DNA from: Salvia splendens
Lineage: Eukaryota > Streptophyta > Magnoliopsida > Lamiales > Lamiaceae
Direction of reading: 5' to 3'
Length of the DNA: 64,000 nt
Assembly: GCF_004379255.2 (NCBI RefSeq)
Contig: NC_056050.1
Location: 13,825,410-13,889,409 of the forward strand
The translations under genes and the position numbers were made by a program. Under the pieces are notes generated by a model. The model worked only from the letters and a program-made list of their open reading frames with translations, ran no database searches and was not told the DNA's origin. Positions 22,038-34,994 of the stretch are shown here, piece after piece (position 1 is the first letter of the stretch; each line of letters opens with the position of its first letter).

Positions 22038-23429
22038 TGAAGGAGTTGGCATCGGAAGCGTGCATAAATATCCGATCACATGAATTTGATCTATTTAGCA
22101 GATTATTCACACAAATTCTATTCGCGCAATTAACACATGTATCATGCTCATAACTTGAATTAAAACATGCTTTAGCAAATAAAATCCCTAAAACATGCTT
22201 ACTACAGAAATAACCAATTTACCTTGTTGATTCAATCAAGAATCGATGATGGCTTGCTCCGTCTTGACGTGAAGATCTTCAATATAAGACCTCGGATCTT
22301 CTGACTGGTGTCCCGGACTATACGCTGATATTTGTGTGGGCAAATCTCACCAACATACTAGGACTCGAATAATGGAAGACAGAAACTACTCACGGAGGAG
22401 GCACAAATTTCGAACTCTCTCTCTCTAGAGGGGGGCGAAATTTTTATGTAAAAAATTGTTTTTTTTCTGTCTCATTTATTCTCCTATTTATATAAGTCAC
22501 ATATTGGGCCCAGTCAGGAATCTAAGGAAGAATTTGGATCAGGCCACACCCAATTAGCTTTTTACTAATTAAATTGAACCCATAATTTAATATAAGCTTA
22601 TATTGGAATATTACAAGCAGCCACTACAGAAGTAATATTGCACTGCCTTCCAAATCCGAAATTACAAGTATTCCGGGTTTCCTTTAATTACATTTAATTT
22701 ATTTCCCGCGCTTAAGATAGAAACATTAATTAATTAATTAATTAATGTCTGTTATGGACTTAATTAATCAACATATTTAATCTCCAAGAGTGGACTTAGC
22801 AAGAAACTCTTATTTATTATTCATAGAGTAATCAAACTTCAACTAGCTAGGTTCCGAATAATAAAACCTTGTTTCGAGCTCCTCTTTTGGATGTTATCAA
22901 ACGAGACTCTCCTCGCGCACGATTCAACGTAATAGCCATCCTAGCACCGCTAGATAATGATCACCACTACCCAATATACCTGGATCGTTGGGTTACGAAA
23001 AACCCGCACCTTTGGTAAGTCAAGTAGTAGATACTTAATATCGTATGCTCAATGCTAACGTACATTGATTAAGAAATTATTATCAAGACCTCGTCTTTCA
23101 GTAGATAGCATAAAGACTTGTCTTGCTGTTAGATCCATTCAGCGCTATACCACACCAACGTCATCTTATTTCAATAAGGCTTAGAAATAATCAGACTGAC
23201 ATTGCAACCTTTCACGATAGGTAGTCTAGGCCACAACCGGTCTACTAGAACAAGGACTTAGACTTTGTTACGTTCTTATACATTTAAATATGCAATAAAC
23301 AACCATTAAATGTAAAACATAACAACATTATGAAAAAAATAATCTGTTTTATTCATTGGAAAATAACAAGTAGAGTTTTACAGTATCCAATCAATCGAAA
23401 GGTGATTTCTAGTATACAAAACCCTAACA
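22038..23429 (-). repeat. 3' LTR of the copia element
   Basis: 1392 bp. TATA-like TATATAAATAGG in minus sense near 22487-22498. It matches the 5' LTR (41110-42564) closely, apart from a loss near 23228 where the 5' copy has an extra GTTGTTAAATTC... segment (about 42298-42362). Confidence 0.93.
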
Positions 23430-23441
23430 ATCTCCCACTTA
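23430..23441 (-). promoter_or_regulatory. Polypurine tract of the copia element
   Basis: Minus-sense AAGTGGGAGATT directly abutting the LTR start TGTTAGGG. This is the plus-strand DNA primer position. Confidence 0.88.
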
Positions 23442-23500
23442 TACTCAAAACAGCTTTCGAGTATACAAAAAAATAGTGCACACGTCTAAATTTTTCCCAC

Positions 23501-25304
23501 TTATACTGAAAGCGAGTTGAGGTCTTGAATGAGTCGAACTCCCATCCCTTCAACTTGGCATTCGAACGGTTTCACCGCCAAAGCCTTTGTAAAAGGATCT
23601 GCCAGGTTGTTCTCTGACGCAATCTTGACCACTTGTATGTCTCTTCTTTGCACTATATCTCTAATGATATGATACTTCCGCTCTATATGTTTGCTCGCTT
23701 TGTGAGCTCTTAGTTCTTTCGAGTTTGCCACAGCACCAGAATTATCACAATAAATGGTGATGCTCTTGGGCAGATTCGAAACCACACCTAAATCCATAAG
23801 GAAGTTCTTGAACCCTACTGCCTCTTTTGCAGCCTCCGAAGCGGCCACATACTCGGCTTCCATGGTCGAGTCCGCGATGCATTTCTGTTTCACACTCTTC
23901 CAAATTACGGCTCCACCTCCTAAGGTGAACACATATTCTGAAGTAGATTTTCTCGAGCTCGACTGCATTGTAAACTAGAGCATAGTCCTTAGTCCGTTTA
24001 AGGTACTTGAGTATGTTCTTTACGGCAGTCCAATGTCCTTGGCCCGGATTCGACTGATATCTTGCCACCATGCCAACAGCAAAGCAAATATCAGTTCTAG
24101 TACAAAGCATAGCATACATGAGACTTCCAACTGCCGAAGCATATGGAATCCTTCTCCTTTCCTGTATCTCAGATGGCGTTTTATGGCACATCTCTTGAGA
24201 TAAATTGATGCCATGTCTAAAAGGTAAGAAACCTTTCTTGGCATCCTGCATGCTAAAACGACTAAGTAATATGTCGATGTAAGGTTCTTGAGATAAACAC
24301 AACATCTTCTTTTCTCTATTCCGAAGAACCTTGATCCCGAGGATGTGTCCCGCGTCTCCCAAATCCTTCATCTCTAACTGGTTCGACAACCAAGTTTGTA
24401 CTGATGACAACATCTTTTTATTATTTCCAATTAGAAGAATGTCATTTACATATAAAACTAAGAACACCACATTCCCCTTATCAACTTTTTTATACACACA
24501 GCTTTCACTTGGGCACTTTTCAAATCCAAACTTGCGAACAGTTTGATCGAAACATTGGTTCCACGATCTAGATGCTTGCTTGAGGCCATAAATGGCCTTC
24601 TTAAGCTTCCAAACCATGTGTTCTTTGCCCTTTATGGCATATCCTTCGAGTTGTTCCATGTAGATGGTCTCCTCAAGACCGCTCTTTAGAAACGCAGTCT
24701 TAATGTCCATCTGCCATACATCCCAATCCATATAAGCTGCAATAGACAATAGTATCCGGATCGATTTGAGCATGGCCACTGGGGAGATGGTCTCGTCATA
24801 ATCGACGCCTTCCTTTTGGGTATACCCCTTGGCCACTAGTCTTGCCTTAAAGACTTTAACTCGTCCATCGGGTCCACGTTTACGTTTATATATCCACTTG
24901 CTCCCAATAGCAGTACAGCCTTCGGGTAGGACGGACAAATCGTAGACGTCTTTGTCTATCATAGATTGTAGTTCCGAATCCACTGCTTTCACCCATTCGC
25001 AATGATCGACATCTGTCAGCGCCTCCGCAAAGTTCCAGGGATCTAATACATTGCTGTCCGAGGAGTGATCCACAGATTCCCCCAAACCAATGTATCTGCC
25101 GGGCTCATGCGAGACCCTCCCACTGCGGCGCGGCACTATAATATTTTGAGTAGAAGTTGAAGTTTCGGGAATTGATTGTACACTTGGTACTTGTTCTTGG
25201 TTAATGGAACTTGTGACAGAAGTCAGCTCATCGAGAGCCACTTCACTGTTGGGTTTATGATTCATTACATAGTCTTCCTCTAAGAATGTCGCGTGAGTAC
25301 TCAT
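23501..25304 (-). pseudogene. Copia reverse transcriptase and RNase H
   Basis: RT reads GSKWIYKRKRGPDGRV, ARLVAKGYTQKEGVDYDET, WQMDIKTAFLKSGLEE, WKLKKAIYGLKQASRSW, and the catalytic box LYVNDILLIG (about 24437-24448), where copia elements have YVDD; a GAT to AAT change fits. The frame runs to LVYNAVELEK and then changes. RNase H continues in a second frame from 23968 (SSRKSTSEYVFTLGGG, MEAEYVAASEAAKEAV, IYCDNSGAV, KHIERKYH) to 23501. The join near 23950 lacks the segment that normally holds the first RNase H aspartate (YTDSDF-type). Not functional. Confidence 0.9.
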
Positions 25305-25335
25305 AATGACTTTCTTGTCTCGGAGACTAAAGAAC

Positions 25336-26463
25336 TTATAACCTTTCGTTCCTTTTGGGATATCCTATAAACAAACATACCTCCGTCCTTGATCCTAGCT
25401 TAGTTGGATCCTTTTCCACTACATGAGCCAGGCAACCGCAAATCTTGAGATGTGCTAGATTGGGCTTACGCCCAGTCCACAACTCATAAGGAGTAGTAGG
25501 TACGGATTTCGATGGTAAATTGTCTAAAATATGGCTTGCAGAAAGCAAGGCATGTCCCCAAAACGAAATAGGCAGACGTGCATAACTCATCATCGATCGA
25601 ACCATGTTTAACAAGGTCCTGTTCCTTCTTTCAGCCACGCCGTTCTGCTGGGGCGTGCCCGGCGCAGTCAGTAGGGATTCAATTCCCGACTCCGATAAGT
25701 AGTCCAAAAATTTGGCACTTAGGTATTCGCCTCCGCGATCATATCGTAGGCATTTGATATTCTTTCCATGACACTTCTCCACAAGAGTCTTAAAAGTGAT
25801 GAAGTATCGAAAACCACCCCTTGCCTCTGTAGACATTGGTCCACATACATCGGAATGAACGAGCTCAAGTACTTCCTTGGCCCTATTGCCCTTAGCCTTA
25901 AAAGGCCTCTTGGTAATCTTGCCTTCTAAGCATGACTCACACTTATGAAAAGTTTCCTCCTCTAGACCTTTAATAAGATCTTGTTGAATAAGAGAATGGA
26001 TCCTCCTTTCATTGGTATGACCAAGTCTAAGGTGCAATAAGTACGTTTCGTTCATTGAACTTGAAGGTTCCTTTCGTTTCTTTGAAATTTTTGATGTTGT
26101 ATTGAGTTCTGATTTGCGATTATTAAACTGTGTAGAAGTGATTATGTACAGATTGTTTTCCATGATACCACGACAAATATAAGAACCTTCTTTCTTAATA
26201 ACACAATTGTCATTAAAAGAAATCGAATATCCATCAAAAACTAATTTAGAAACTAAAATTAAATTTCTTCTAAAAGAAGGTATCAACAAAACATTCTTCA
26301 AAATCAAAAATCTATCACTACTAAAAAGCAAATAAATATCTCCCACTGCAACGGCCGCCAATTTGGTAGCGTCGCCCAGCTGGACTTCGATCTCACGATC
26401 ATGTAGCCATCTTGTCACCTGCATTAAGTCAGGATCAAAACAAATATGATCAGTGGCTCCTGT
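25336..26463 (-). pseudogene. Copia protease remainder and integrase
   Basis: The first residues GATDHICFDPDL complete the protease core whose VIDT half is at 38260. GAG-pre-integrase motifs follow (LHLRLGHTNERRIHSL, CESCLEGKITKRPFK). The integrase core has HSDVCGPMSTEA, RYDRGGEYLS and NGVAERRNRTLL, so all three acidic residues are present. However, FITF runs directly into KTLVEKCHGK near 25790, skipping roughly 30 residues present in typical copia integrases. A frame change near 25330 separates this from the RT part. Confidence 0.88.
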
Positions 26464-29126
26464 TGTCACGACCGCCCATACTAGGGGTACTACAAACGCG
26501 GCGATCGTGATACAACATGCAAGGATAGCCTTTTCACATCATTCCATCAATCACAATCATCATATCACAGTGCGACGAAAGTGTGGCCACACTATTCGCC
26601 CACGAGACCGGCCGACTAGCAAGGACGGCTTACGATCCCACCAGTGTACACAGCCTGATAGGGTTTACGGCCTTACTCAGATCCGAATTCGTTTCACAAC
26701 ACAACCATATAGCCTAACAGAGCTAGCTCAGACGAACTAGACATCAGGCAACAATCTCACAAACAAAATAACATGGCATGACATAACAAGTTAAACCACC
26801 CTTATAACACCACATCGTATTTTCGGAAAATAAAAAGGTTTGAAAAGAAATCCCACCTCGATTGCTTAACAACACAATTCCAACTTATGCAACTCTTGTT
26901 GCTCGAGCTCACATATACTCAATCACCCTTGTCAACGACAACACAATCAGCTTTCCATAGACTTATGTTATCATGCATGTCCTATTGTTCCTTTTTCGTT
27001 TCCCATAAATTACCCATCCCATCATTCATCGACATAAGGAAAAAGATGCCATAATATTTCTCAACGTGTCACACATAATCACGTCATAGGATACTTTCCC
27101 AAATCATACATGCATCATATAGTTCATCAAACTTAGCAACAAGTGATATTTTCACATAACAACAAAACTGGCAGAACTGCGCGGTTGGTTTGTAAAAATC
27201 ACCAAATATTCATCCGACCTCATATGAAGGTAAAGTTTGGTCACAACACAGTAGACACATTCAAGTTCATTAAGTTAAAGTTTCACACTCTAATCATGGC
27301 ATTTGGTCAGTCAAAACATTTATACAACTCTCTGGTCGGAACATAAAAATTTTGGCAGCATTGCGCAGTTCATTTGAAAAATTCACCATAAATTCATCCG
27401 ATGTCCAATGAGGCTGAAATTTTTACACGACTCAGAAGACACTTCAAATGTTCATTTAGTTCAAGAATCACATCAAACGGAGGTAATTTGTTTGGTAAAA
27501 CAGCATACGAAACCTTCTGGGCGAGAACACAAGTTTCTGGCAGAATTGCGCAGTCAACTTCAAACATTTATTAAAAATCCATTTTTCTACAATTCGATCG
27601 TTTGATAAATCAATTACACATCAGAAACTGTTGTTCGAACGTTACAGATTTCAGGCTCACAAATTCGAAATTAGGGTTTCTTCCTCAATCATCCAAATAC
27701 AATTTTTCATGCTTATAACACAAAATCATGCTCAAAACGGTTCTCATAATCATGTTTGCACATAAACTCACATCATTCACCGAAGATTCAAATCAAACTT
27801 CACATAAACTCAATCAAAATCGCATAATTATCAAAGTTCTCATGCAAACACACTTTTTCACCGATTAATTTTGCGATCTATCACTCCTACACTCACTATA
27901 TGCATGTAGGGTTCAAGAACAAGGATTATATGAAAAGATTGAGTGAAAGTGAATCAAATATACCTTTCTTGATGAAAACGAATCGGTAGAAATAAGAATT
28001 GATGCGATTCGTCGGAGACTCTTGAAAATTAACTTCAACAGATGCAAGAACAAGGATTGAATGGATGATTTTTGGAGAGAATGTGTGTGGGAGAGGAGAG
28101 GCGTGTGAGAGAGAGGGGGACAGAGGAGAGTGGCGATAATTTTGAGGGAATGGGGGCTAGGGTTTAGTTTAGGTGATTATATAGTCCTGGGTTTAATCCC
28201 ACAAAATTAATTAATTGCGGAGGAATAAAATAGAGGCCAATAATTAATATCCCACAATTAAAAAGAAGGCATAACTTTCGAAATTTATGGCTGGGAATTA
28301 ACAAGGAATTATTTGGTATTTACTTGGAGAGAAATAGATCCACAATTTAGGAAATAAAACAATGAATATTCCAAAAACAAGGGAACAAATAAATTAAATC
28401 TCCAAGTAGGAAAAATAATGAGGGGGCCGAAAATGAGTGTGCACAAGAAAATTGTTTAAATCATCAATTAAATAGAATATGATTTAAATTTGGTAGTTTC
28501 TTAATAGGCAAAGACTCCCATAAATTAGCTAACATTTATAATCTCCTCTACAAAATGAAGGGGAGGGGGAGGAGGGGGGGGGGGGGGGGCGCCGAAAATT
28601 GGTATAATTAGCCACAAGGAATAATTCAACTCTTAATTTAATTTGGGTGAAGAAATAAAATGTGACATGATTTAATTGGATTTAATTAAAAAGAAGGGAA
28701 TCAATAAGGCACCAATTAAATCAAGGAAAAATAATTCATCCTCCTATTAAATAGGGGATTTTTTGAAAACTCCAAAAGAATAGGTTAGAGTTCGGATTCC
28801 ATGTTGTACAAATTAGGGATAATTTGGTTTGGATTTAATTTGGATAAATATCCCAAAACAATTAATTAAATCCAAGAAATGTAATACTATTTCCAAAAAT
28901 TAGGAAGGGCAGAGAATTCCAATGAATTGGCTCGGAAAAATATATGCATGATCCTATTAAATTATTTCCCCACATTGGAAAATATAAAAATATCAACCAC
29001 TTCATTCCACATCACCCACGACAATTATTTCACATAATTCACTTAATCGCATAGAAACAAAAGTTTCATAATTGAAATTTCAAATCAACTTATTAAATAA
29101 ACATCACAAATTTTTGGGATGTTACA
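26464..29126 (-). repeat. 3' LTR of the Tekay-like element
   Basis: 2663 bp. Minus-sense TATATAA near 28178-28185. It lacks the 587 bp that the 5' LTR carries at 35061-35647; the join keeps one copy of CTTTT (26529-26534). It also carries a G-homopolymer of about 18 near 28572-28589, shortened in the other LTR (37713-37722). Confidence 0.93.
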
Positions 29127-29139
29127 TCCTTCCCCTCTT
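29127..29139 (-). promoter_or_regulatory. Polypurine tract of the Tekay-like element
   Basis: Minus-sense AAGAGGGGAAGGA directly before TGTAACATCCC. Confidence 0.88.
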
Positions 29140-29170
29140 AACAGAAATTTCGTCCCGAAATTTGATCGTC

Positions 29171-29881
29171 TCACATAAACAACTCGGGGAACTTTTCTTT
29201 CAATTTATCTTCTAACTCCCACGTGGCTTCCTCGGGACCATGGTGTTTCCACAACATCTTCACGGACGCTATTGACTTGTTTCGCAACTCTTGTACCTTC
29301 CGATCTAGGATTGCCTCGGGCCTTTCCTCGTAGCTCATGTCGGGGCTTAGGATCACTTCCTCTTGATGAATCACATGCTTGGGGTCGAACACGTACTTGC
29401 TTAACTGTGACACATGGAACACGTTGTGCACGTTCCCAAAGCTGGGAGGTAACGCCAAGCGGCAAGCTACAAGACTTACTTCATCGATAATCTTGTATGG
29501 TCCTACAAAACGCGGTTTCAACTTGCCTTTCACTCCAAACATCACAACTCCTCTCGTCGGGGATACTTTCAAGAACACTTTGTCACCAACGTCCGTTCGA
29601 CGTACGTCAGCATACGACTTCTGCCTATCTTGAGCTTCCTTGATCCTTGCGCGGATTTGATGCACAATTTCGGTCATCTCCTTTATAGCGTCGGGTCCTA
29701 ACATATTCTCTCGCCAACTTCATCCCAATAGAGTGGGGATTGACACTTCCTGCCATACAAGGCTTCATACGGAGCCATATCGATCGTCGTTTGGTAGCTA
29801 TTGTTGTAGGCGAATTCAACCAACGGTAGAACAGTTTCATAACTTTCCCCTCGATCTAAGACAACAGCTCGCAGAATATCC
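29171..29881 (-). pseudogene. Integrase C-terminus and chromodomain
   Basis: Continues the integrase in two frames: a partly broken stretch with NNSYQTTIDMAPYEALYGR (about 29750-29820), then an open 177-codon frame from 29704 with GDKVFLKVSPTRGV, LKPRFVGPYKIIDEV and VFHVSQLSKYV (SH3-like part). It ends in a chromodomain, SYEERPEAILDRKVQELRN and WKHHGPEEATWELED. Chromodomains of this class steer integration towards heterochromatin. The final 177 codons look intact. Confidence 0.9.
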
Positions 29882-31387
29882 TCAAGCGTTTGAATCGCCC
29901 TCTCTGACTGTCCGTCCGATTACGGGTGATAAGCAGCTGAAGTTCAGTTGTGTGCCCAATTCACGTTGCAACCTCATCCAAAACTTTGATGTGAACTTCG
30001 TATCGCGGTCGGACACAATGGTCTTTGGCACTCCATGCAAACGCATAATCTCATTCACATAGAGTTTTGCTAATTTGTCCGCGCCATAAGTAATTCGAAT
30101 TGGTAAAAAGTGCGCGCTTTTAGTTAGTCGATCGATGATCACCCAAATCGCAGTGTTGCCCTTCTGTGACTTTGGCAAACCCGTCGCGAAATCCATAGCT
30201 AGATGCTCCCACTTCCATTCAGGGATTTCGAGTGGTTGCAACTTCCCATATGGCCGTTGGTGTAAGGCCTTCACTTGTTGGCATGCTAGCCATCGTTCCA
30301 CATATGACGCTACGTCTCCTTTCATTCCATTCCACCAAAAACGTTGCTTCAAATTTCGATACATATTCGTGCTTCCGGGGTGTGCAGTGTAAGGCGTGTC
30401 CTGCGCTTCACTTAAAATCTCATCTTTTAGCGTCTCATCGCTCGACACACACAATCGCCCATCGTACGTCGAAGCATTATCTGCCTCCTCACGGTAATGA
30501 TCAAGCTTCTCGGCTCTCACCTTCACACGTAATTCTTCCAACTTCTCATCACGTCGTTGGGCTTCTATGAGCTTGGTTCTCAAATCTGGCTCAACCACTA
30601 GCGTCGCTATTCGTCCTTCTACTGGCTCGGGCACTTTTACTATTTCCAATCTCATTCTGTCGAATTCGTGAATCAACGCTTCCTCTTGCGTTAGGAAATA
30701 AGCCAATTGAGGTTGGTTCTTCCTACTCAAAGCATCGGCTACTACGTTTGCCTTGCCCGGATGATAGTGAATACCACAGTCATAATCTTTCACGATCTCC
30801 AACCAACGTCGCTGTCGCATGTTCAGCTCCTTCTGCTCGAAGAAGTACTTGAGACTCTTGTGATCCGTATAGATCTCGCATCTCACTCCATAGAGATGGT
30901 GTCTCCAAATTTTCAGTGCATGCACCACTACTGCTAACTCCAAATCATGAGTCGAAAAATTCAATTCATTCGGTCTCAACTGTCGGGAAGCGTATGCTAT
31001 CACTTTTCCATCTTGCATTAACACACATCCTAGTCCTACTTTCAACGCATCTGTATAGACGGCGAAGTCCTTGTCGGCTTCGGGTACCGCTAGGACTAGT
31101 GCTGTAGTCAATTTCTCTTTCAACAGTTGGAAACTCGCCTCGCACTCCGGCGTCCAAACCACTTTGATTCCTTTCTTCAACAGTTGTGTCATGGGTCTCG
31201 CGATTTTAGAGAATCCTTCAATGAAACGTCGATAGTATCCCGCCAATCCCAAGAAACTGTGGATTTCACTCATCTTTTCGGCGATTTCCAATTCTGCACG
31301 GCCTCGACCTTTGCTGGGTCTACTTGGATTCCATTTGCCGTCACAATATGACCAAGAAAGTTCACTCGACTTAACCAAAACTCGCAC
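29882..31387 (-). pseudogene. RNase H and integrase core of the Tekay-like element
   Basis: One 501-codon frame. Connection [16 protein letters not shown]; RNase [55 protein letters not shown]. Integrase zinc finger [17 protein letters not shown] then [12 protein letters not shown], where the first cysteine expected in the CxxC pair is W. Core [15 protein letters not shown] and [14 protein letters not shown]. The frame then leaves the conserved path; in the neighbouring frame YHP is followed by TAA and [13 protein letters not shown] (about 29890-29935), so the third catalytic residue is out of frame and behind a stop. Confidence 0.88.
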
Positions 31388-32200
31388 TTACTAAACTTGG
31401 CATAAAGCTTCTCCTTTCGCAACGTTTCTAACACTGTTTGTAGATGCCATCCATGTTCATCCTCGTTCTTCGAGTACACTAGAACATCGTCGATGAAGAC
31501 TAGCATGAACTTGTCGAGATACTCATGGAAAACTCGGTTCATCAAGTCCATGAAGACAGCCGGGGCGTTGGTCAGCCCAAATGGGATCACGAAAAATTCA
31601 TAATGGCCATAATGAGTGCGAAAAGAAGTCTTATGCACATCCTCTCGTCGGACCTTTAGTTGATGATATCCCGACCTCAAGTCCATTTTTGAAAATACGC
31701 CCGCTCCTCGAAGTTGGTCAAACAAATCATCAATCCTCGGCAGTGGGTACTTGTTCTTCAAGGTTATCTTGTTGAGCTCACGATAGTCGATGCACATCCT
31801 CATCGTTCCATCCTTCTTCTTTAACGAACAACACTGGCGCTCCCCACGGTGACACACTGGGTCGAATAAAACCCAAGTCTAACAGTTCTTGCAACTGTAT
31901 CTTCAACTCGGCCAATTCCTTAGGGGTCATTCGGTATGACGCCTTCGATACTGGCGCAGACCCTGGTTCCAAAACAATAGTGAACTCTAATTGTCTGTTG
32001 GGTGGCGGTCCAGATAAAGCTTCGGGAAACACATCGGGAAAATCTCGTACTACTGCCACGTCTTCCACTCTCAAATCCTTCTTTTCCTCTTCGTTCAAGT
32101 ACACAAGATACGTCGGATGCCCTTTTCTTATGATCATGGTTGCTTGTAAAGTAGAGATTATGGGGGGTTTCGTCGGTTCATGGAAATTCCATACAAGATA
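31388..32200 (-). pseudogene. Reverse transcriptase of the Tekay-like element
   Basis: From about 32137: IRKGHPTYLVYLNEEE, FPDVFPEALSGPPPNRQLEF, SYRMTPKELAELKIQLQELL and [12 protein letters not shown] one-base frame change near 31820 leads into [48 protein letters not shown] and [12 protein letters not shown] (FIDD box near 31490). The protease that should precede is absent upstream of about 32200. A second frame change near 31340-31390 separates it from the RNase H part. Confidence 0.9.
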
Positions 32201-34979
32201 GTCGGCTCTTTGCTAGAGGCTCGAAAAGAAATTTGCCTCTTCTTGCAATGTTGCATCAAAAACTCAGAAAATGTATAAAGAACGCGAACTTTAATCAAAC
32301 GGTCTTAACTTGGATATGAACCAATTTTGAAATATAACAATTGGTTATGATCATCCCCACGGAGCATGAAAGAACATAAGATATGTCATGAATATGAGAT
32401 GAAATCAAATAAATGTCAATTATCATAGTTGGCTACCAAAACGATAATTCAGTTGTCCGACCAAATTTGAAAAGTCCACACATCAATGGATAATGACTTA
32501 AGGGGGTTGAGGGAAAAGAAATGATCAGTTGCATGAGGATTGAGAAATGTAGGCATTTGTCACAAGGCGGTACTGATCATGGTTCAACGAAAATCATAAT
32601 ATGGATTGATATAATAACATCAATGGGTTCATAAGTTTGTGAAGGCAACCAAAGTCAAAGGGGTTTTTTGAAAAAAAATCAAGTGGATTAAGTATGTTAA
32701 GGCAAGGTATAAAATGTAGGCCTTAACTTCGTTTTGTAGAAAAGAAGGTTCTATTATGAAAAGGATACATATAGTGGAACTGAACCAAAAAGAATTTCAC
32801 TCTGTAAGAAAGAACTTGACACAGACATGGTTACAAAATGAAAAGCTCAACAAAAGTTCAAGGAAGAAAATTCCATAGAAAAAAAATGTCTGCGAAACGT
32901 GATTATATTGAAGGACATAACTGCAAGCAGCTTTAGGAATTAAGTTCAATAGCAAAGGCTCACAAAGTCAAAATATTGTGCGTATAAATAATAAGTCATA
33001 GAAGACTACAATCAATCTAAGTGTCCAAAGTTATGAAGGCAACACCACTTTCCAAGAACTGAAAGTGAGTTAAGACTCAATGGAGGAAAAGAAATATTAT
33101 GCATCACTTGCAAGGGGTGAACGAAACAAGCTGTCAAGTAGACAAGGGTCCACGGTTATTTGAAAGGTCCTGAAAAATAACTTCTTAGAATCCAAGTAAG
33201 AGCTGTTGATTAAAATAGTTTGTTCTAGCTATTAAAGTCGCACTCCCTCGTTCATCTTTCGCAAGCCAAGACTGGTAACATCGCTCTAAGAACCGTGGAT
33301 TCCACGTTGGGATTCTTCGTGTCATCGCCACTAATAATGATAGTCGGAATCCACATCTTCATAAAATTCTTTGCATGTCATAATGACTATCCTCGTAGGA
33401 CATTGTTATCATCCTCGTGCTCCTTAGCAGGGTATGAAGATCATCTTCATCGTGTTGTCACTTACGCAAGATTACACTATACTAATTTAATCGCGAGTAT
33501 GATCGCTCGCCGTTGCATGAAAATATCACTTAGTTTCAGCTCTTCTTGTCTCACACCTTGACTTAAAGGTTTGCCTCAACTTTCATATTCTCGTAGTTTC
33601 ATTGCTCAGAGAAGCAATAGTTAAGTTTTCAACTTAGAACTACGATTCACGCGGTCAACTAGGCTTATATTTTACGTACTCTAAGTTCACAACACAATTC
33701 ATCATCTCATAGATCATCATCTACCACAATTTACGTAATTCATACCTCAAGATAAACACACTACATTTTCACATTTCATAGCAAAACACTTTCGAACTTT
33801 ACAACTATATTCAAAACTTTTGAAACAAAATTTCTTTACACTTTCACACTTTCCAAAAAAAATTCCACATCTCACTTTTAAAATAAAAGTTTTGACTCAA
33901 CTAAAACGTACTTTCGCATCAACTTTCATCATTCGTATAAAACACTCCATAGAATAACGTATCATACTTCGCACCTCATAACACACATAACATCACACTT
34001 CCATAGCTCAATTTTCCAAACGAAAAAGTCATTTCTCTTTTTTTTTAACTTTTTTTTTGTCGAAACTCAAAATTTTTTTCTTTTGGACAATTCATACTCA
34101 CAACATTTTCCATTGATCAATTAATTTTCCTGAAAGAAAGAACTAACATGTTTTCATTTAAAGTTTAAAGATATTTTTTTTTCAAAAATTCCAACAACTT
34201 TCCACAACATAAATATTTCTCCTCAATCATACTCCACAAGAACAACTAGTCATTAATATTGCAAAACAATCAACCTCAAAATCATTTTCCCATTTTTTTT
34301 CTACATGTCAAACACCATTCAAATCTTTCAAAACTCATAACGTATTTGTATTCCAGACAAAACACTCATGCACTTCACATATATGTCTGAAACAACATTT
34401 TTAGTTACTCATCTTTTCTCATAAATTTCAACATTCTCAAAACAACTCATCAATTTCCATTTTTGATGTAAAACACTCCATCTTCCTATGTTTGCATGCT
34501 TACATCGTAGAACTTTCACACATAACACATATTTACGACATTATGTCACTCATGCTCATGTTTCACATAAGCATACCAGAACAATTTCACATTCTTACAT
34601 ACAACACGTGTTTAGATCATCTTGACAATCATGCTCATACTCAACAAAATCATACTATCACAACATCGTACTCATATATATATCACGCGCTTAGATTATC
34701 ATGGCAATCATGCTCATATTCCACATAATCATGTCATTACAATTCATCTTCATGCATAACGTTCATTCACATGCATACACTTGCCAAACACCCTCATCAT
34801 ATCATCATCAATTACATGCATCGATCTCACATGCTTTCAACAACTGAAAACATACGTCACTTGCTTTGGTTGAGCGCGATGCTTTGGATGTTGAGCTTTC
34901 GTTACACTTCTAGTCAATAAGGATTCACTAATCTAGACTTAAGACAAAAGAAGACTCTCGGAACAGAGCGAAACACTAA
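32201..34979. other. Non-coding leader where gag would be expected
   Basis: About 2.8 kb of AT-rich sequence between primer site and RT. I see no gag capsid motif, no CCHC knuckle and no long frame on the minus strand. The part 33700-34800 is CA/T-rich with many CATGCTCAT and CACATAA words in plus sense. Either an internal replacement or a long leader left after gag-protease deletion. Confidence 0.7.
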
Positions 34980-34991
34980 GCTCTGATACCA
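34980..34991 (-). promoter_or_regulatory. Primer-binding site (initiator tRNA-Met)
   Basis: Minus-sense TGGTATCAGAGC, complementary to the 3' end of initiator Met tRNA, three bases after the LTR end. Confidence 0.92.
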
Positions 34992-34994
34992 CTC

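Noticed and set aside
27143..27605. Small plus-strand ORFs repeated at 36261-36720
   Set aside because: They are identical because they lie in the two LTRs of the Tekay-like element, antisense to it.
29733..31107. Several plus-strand ORFs opposite the gypsy pol
   Set aside because: Shadows of the minus-strand RNase H-integrase frame.
34492..34728. Plus-strand ORF in the Tekay-like leader
   Set aside because: Low-complexity CATGCTCAT/CACATAA sequence without any protein signature.
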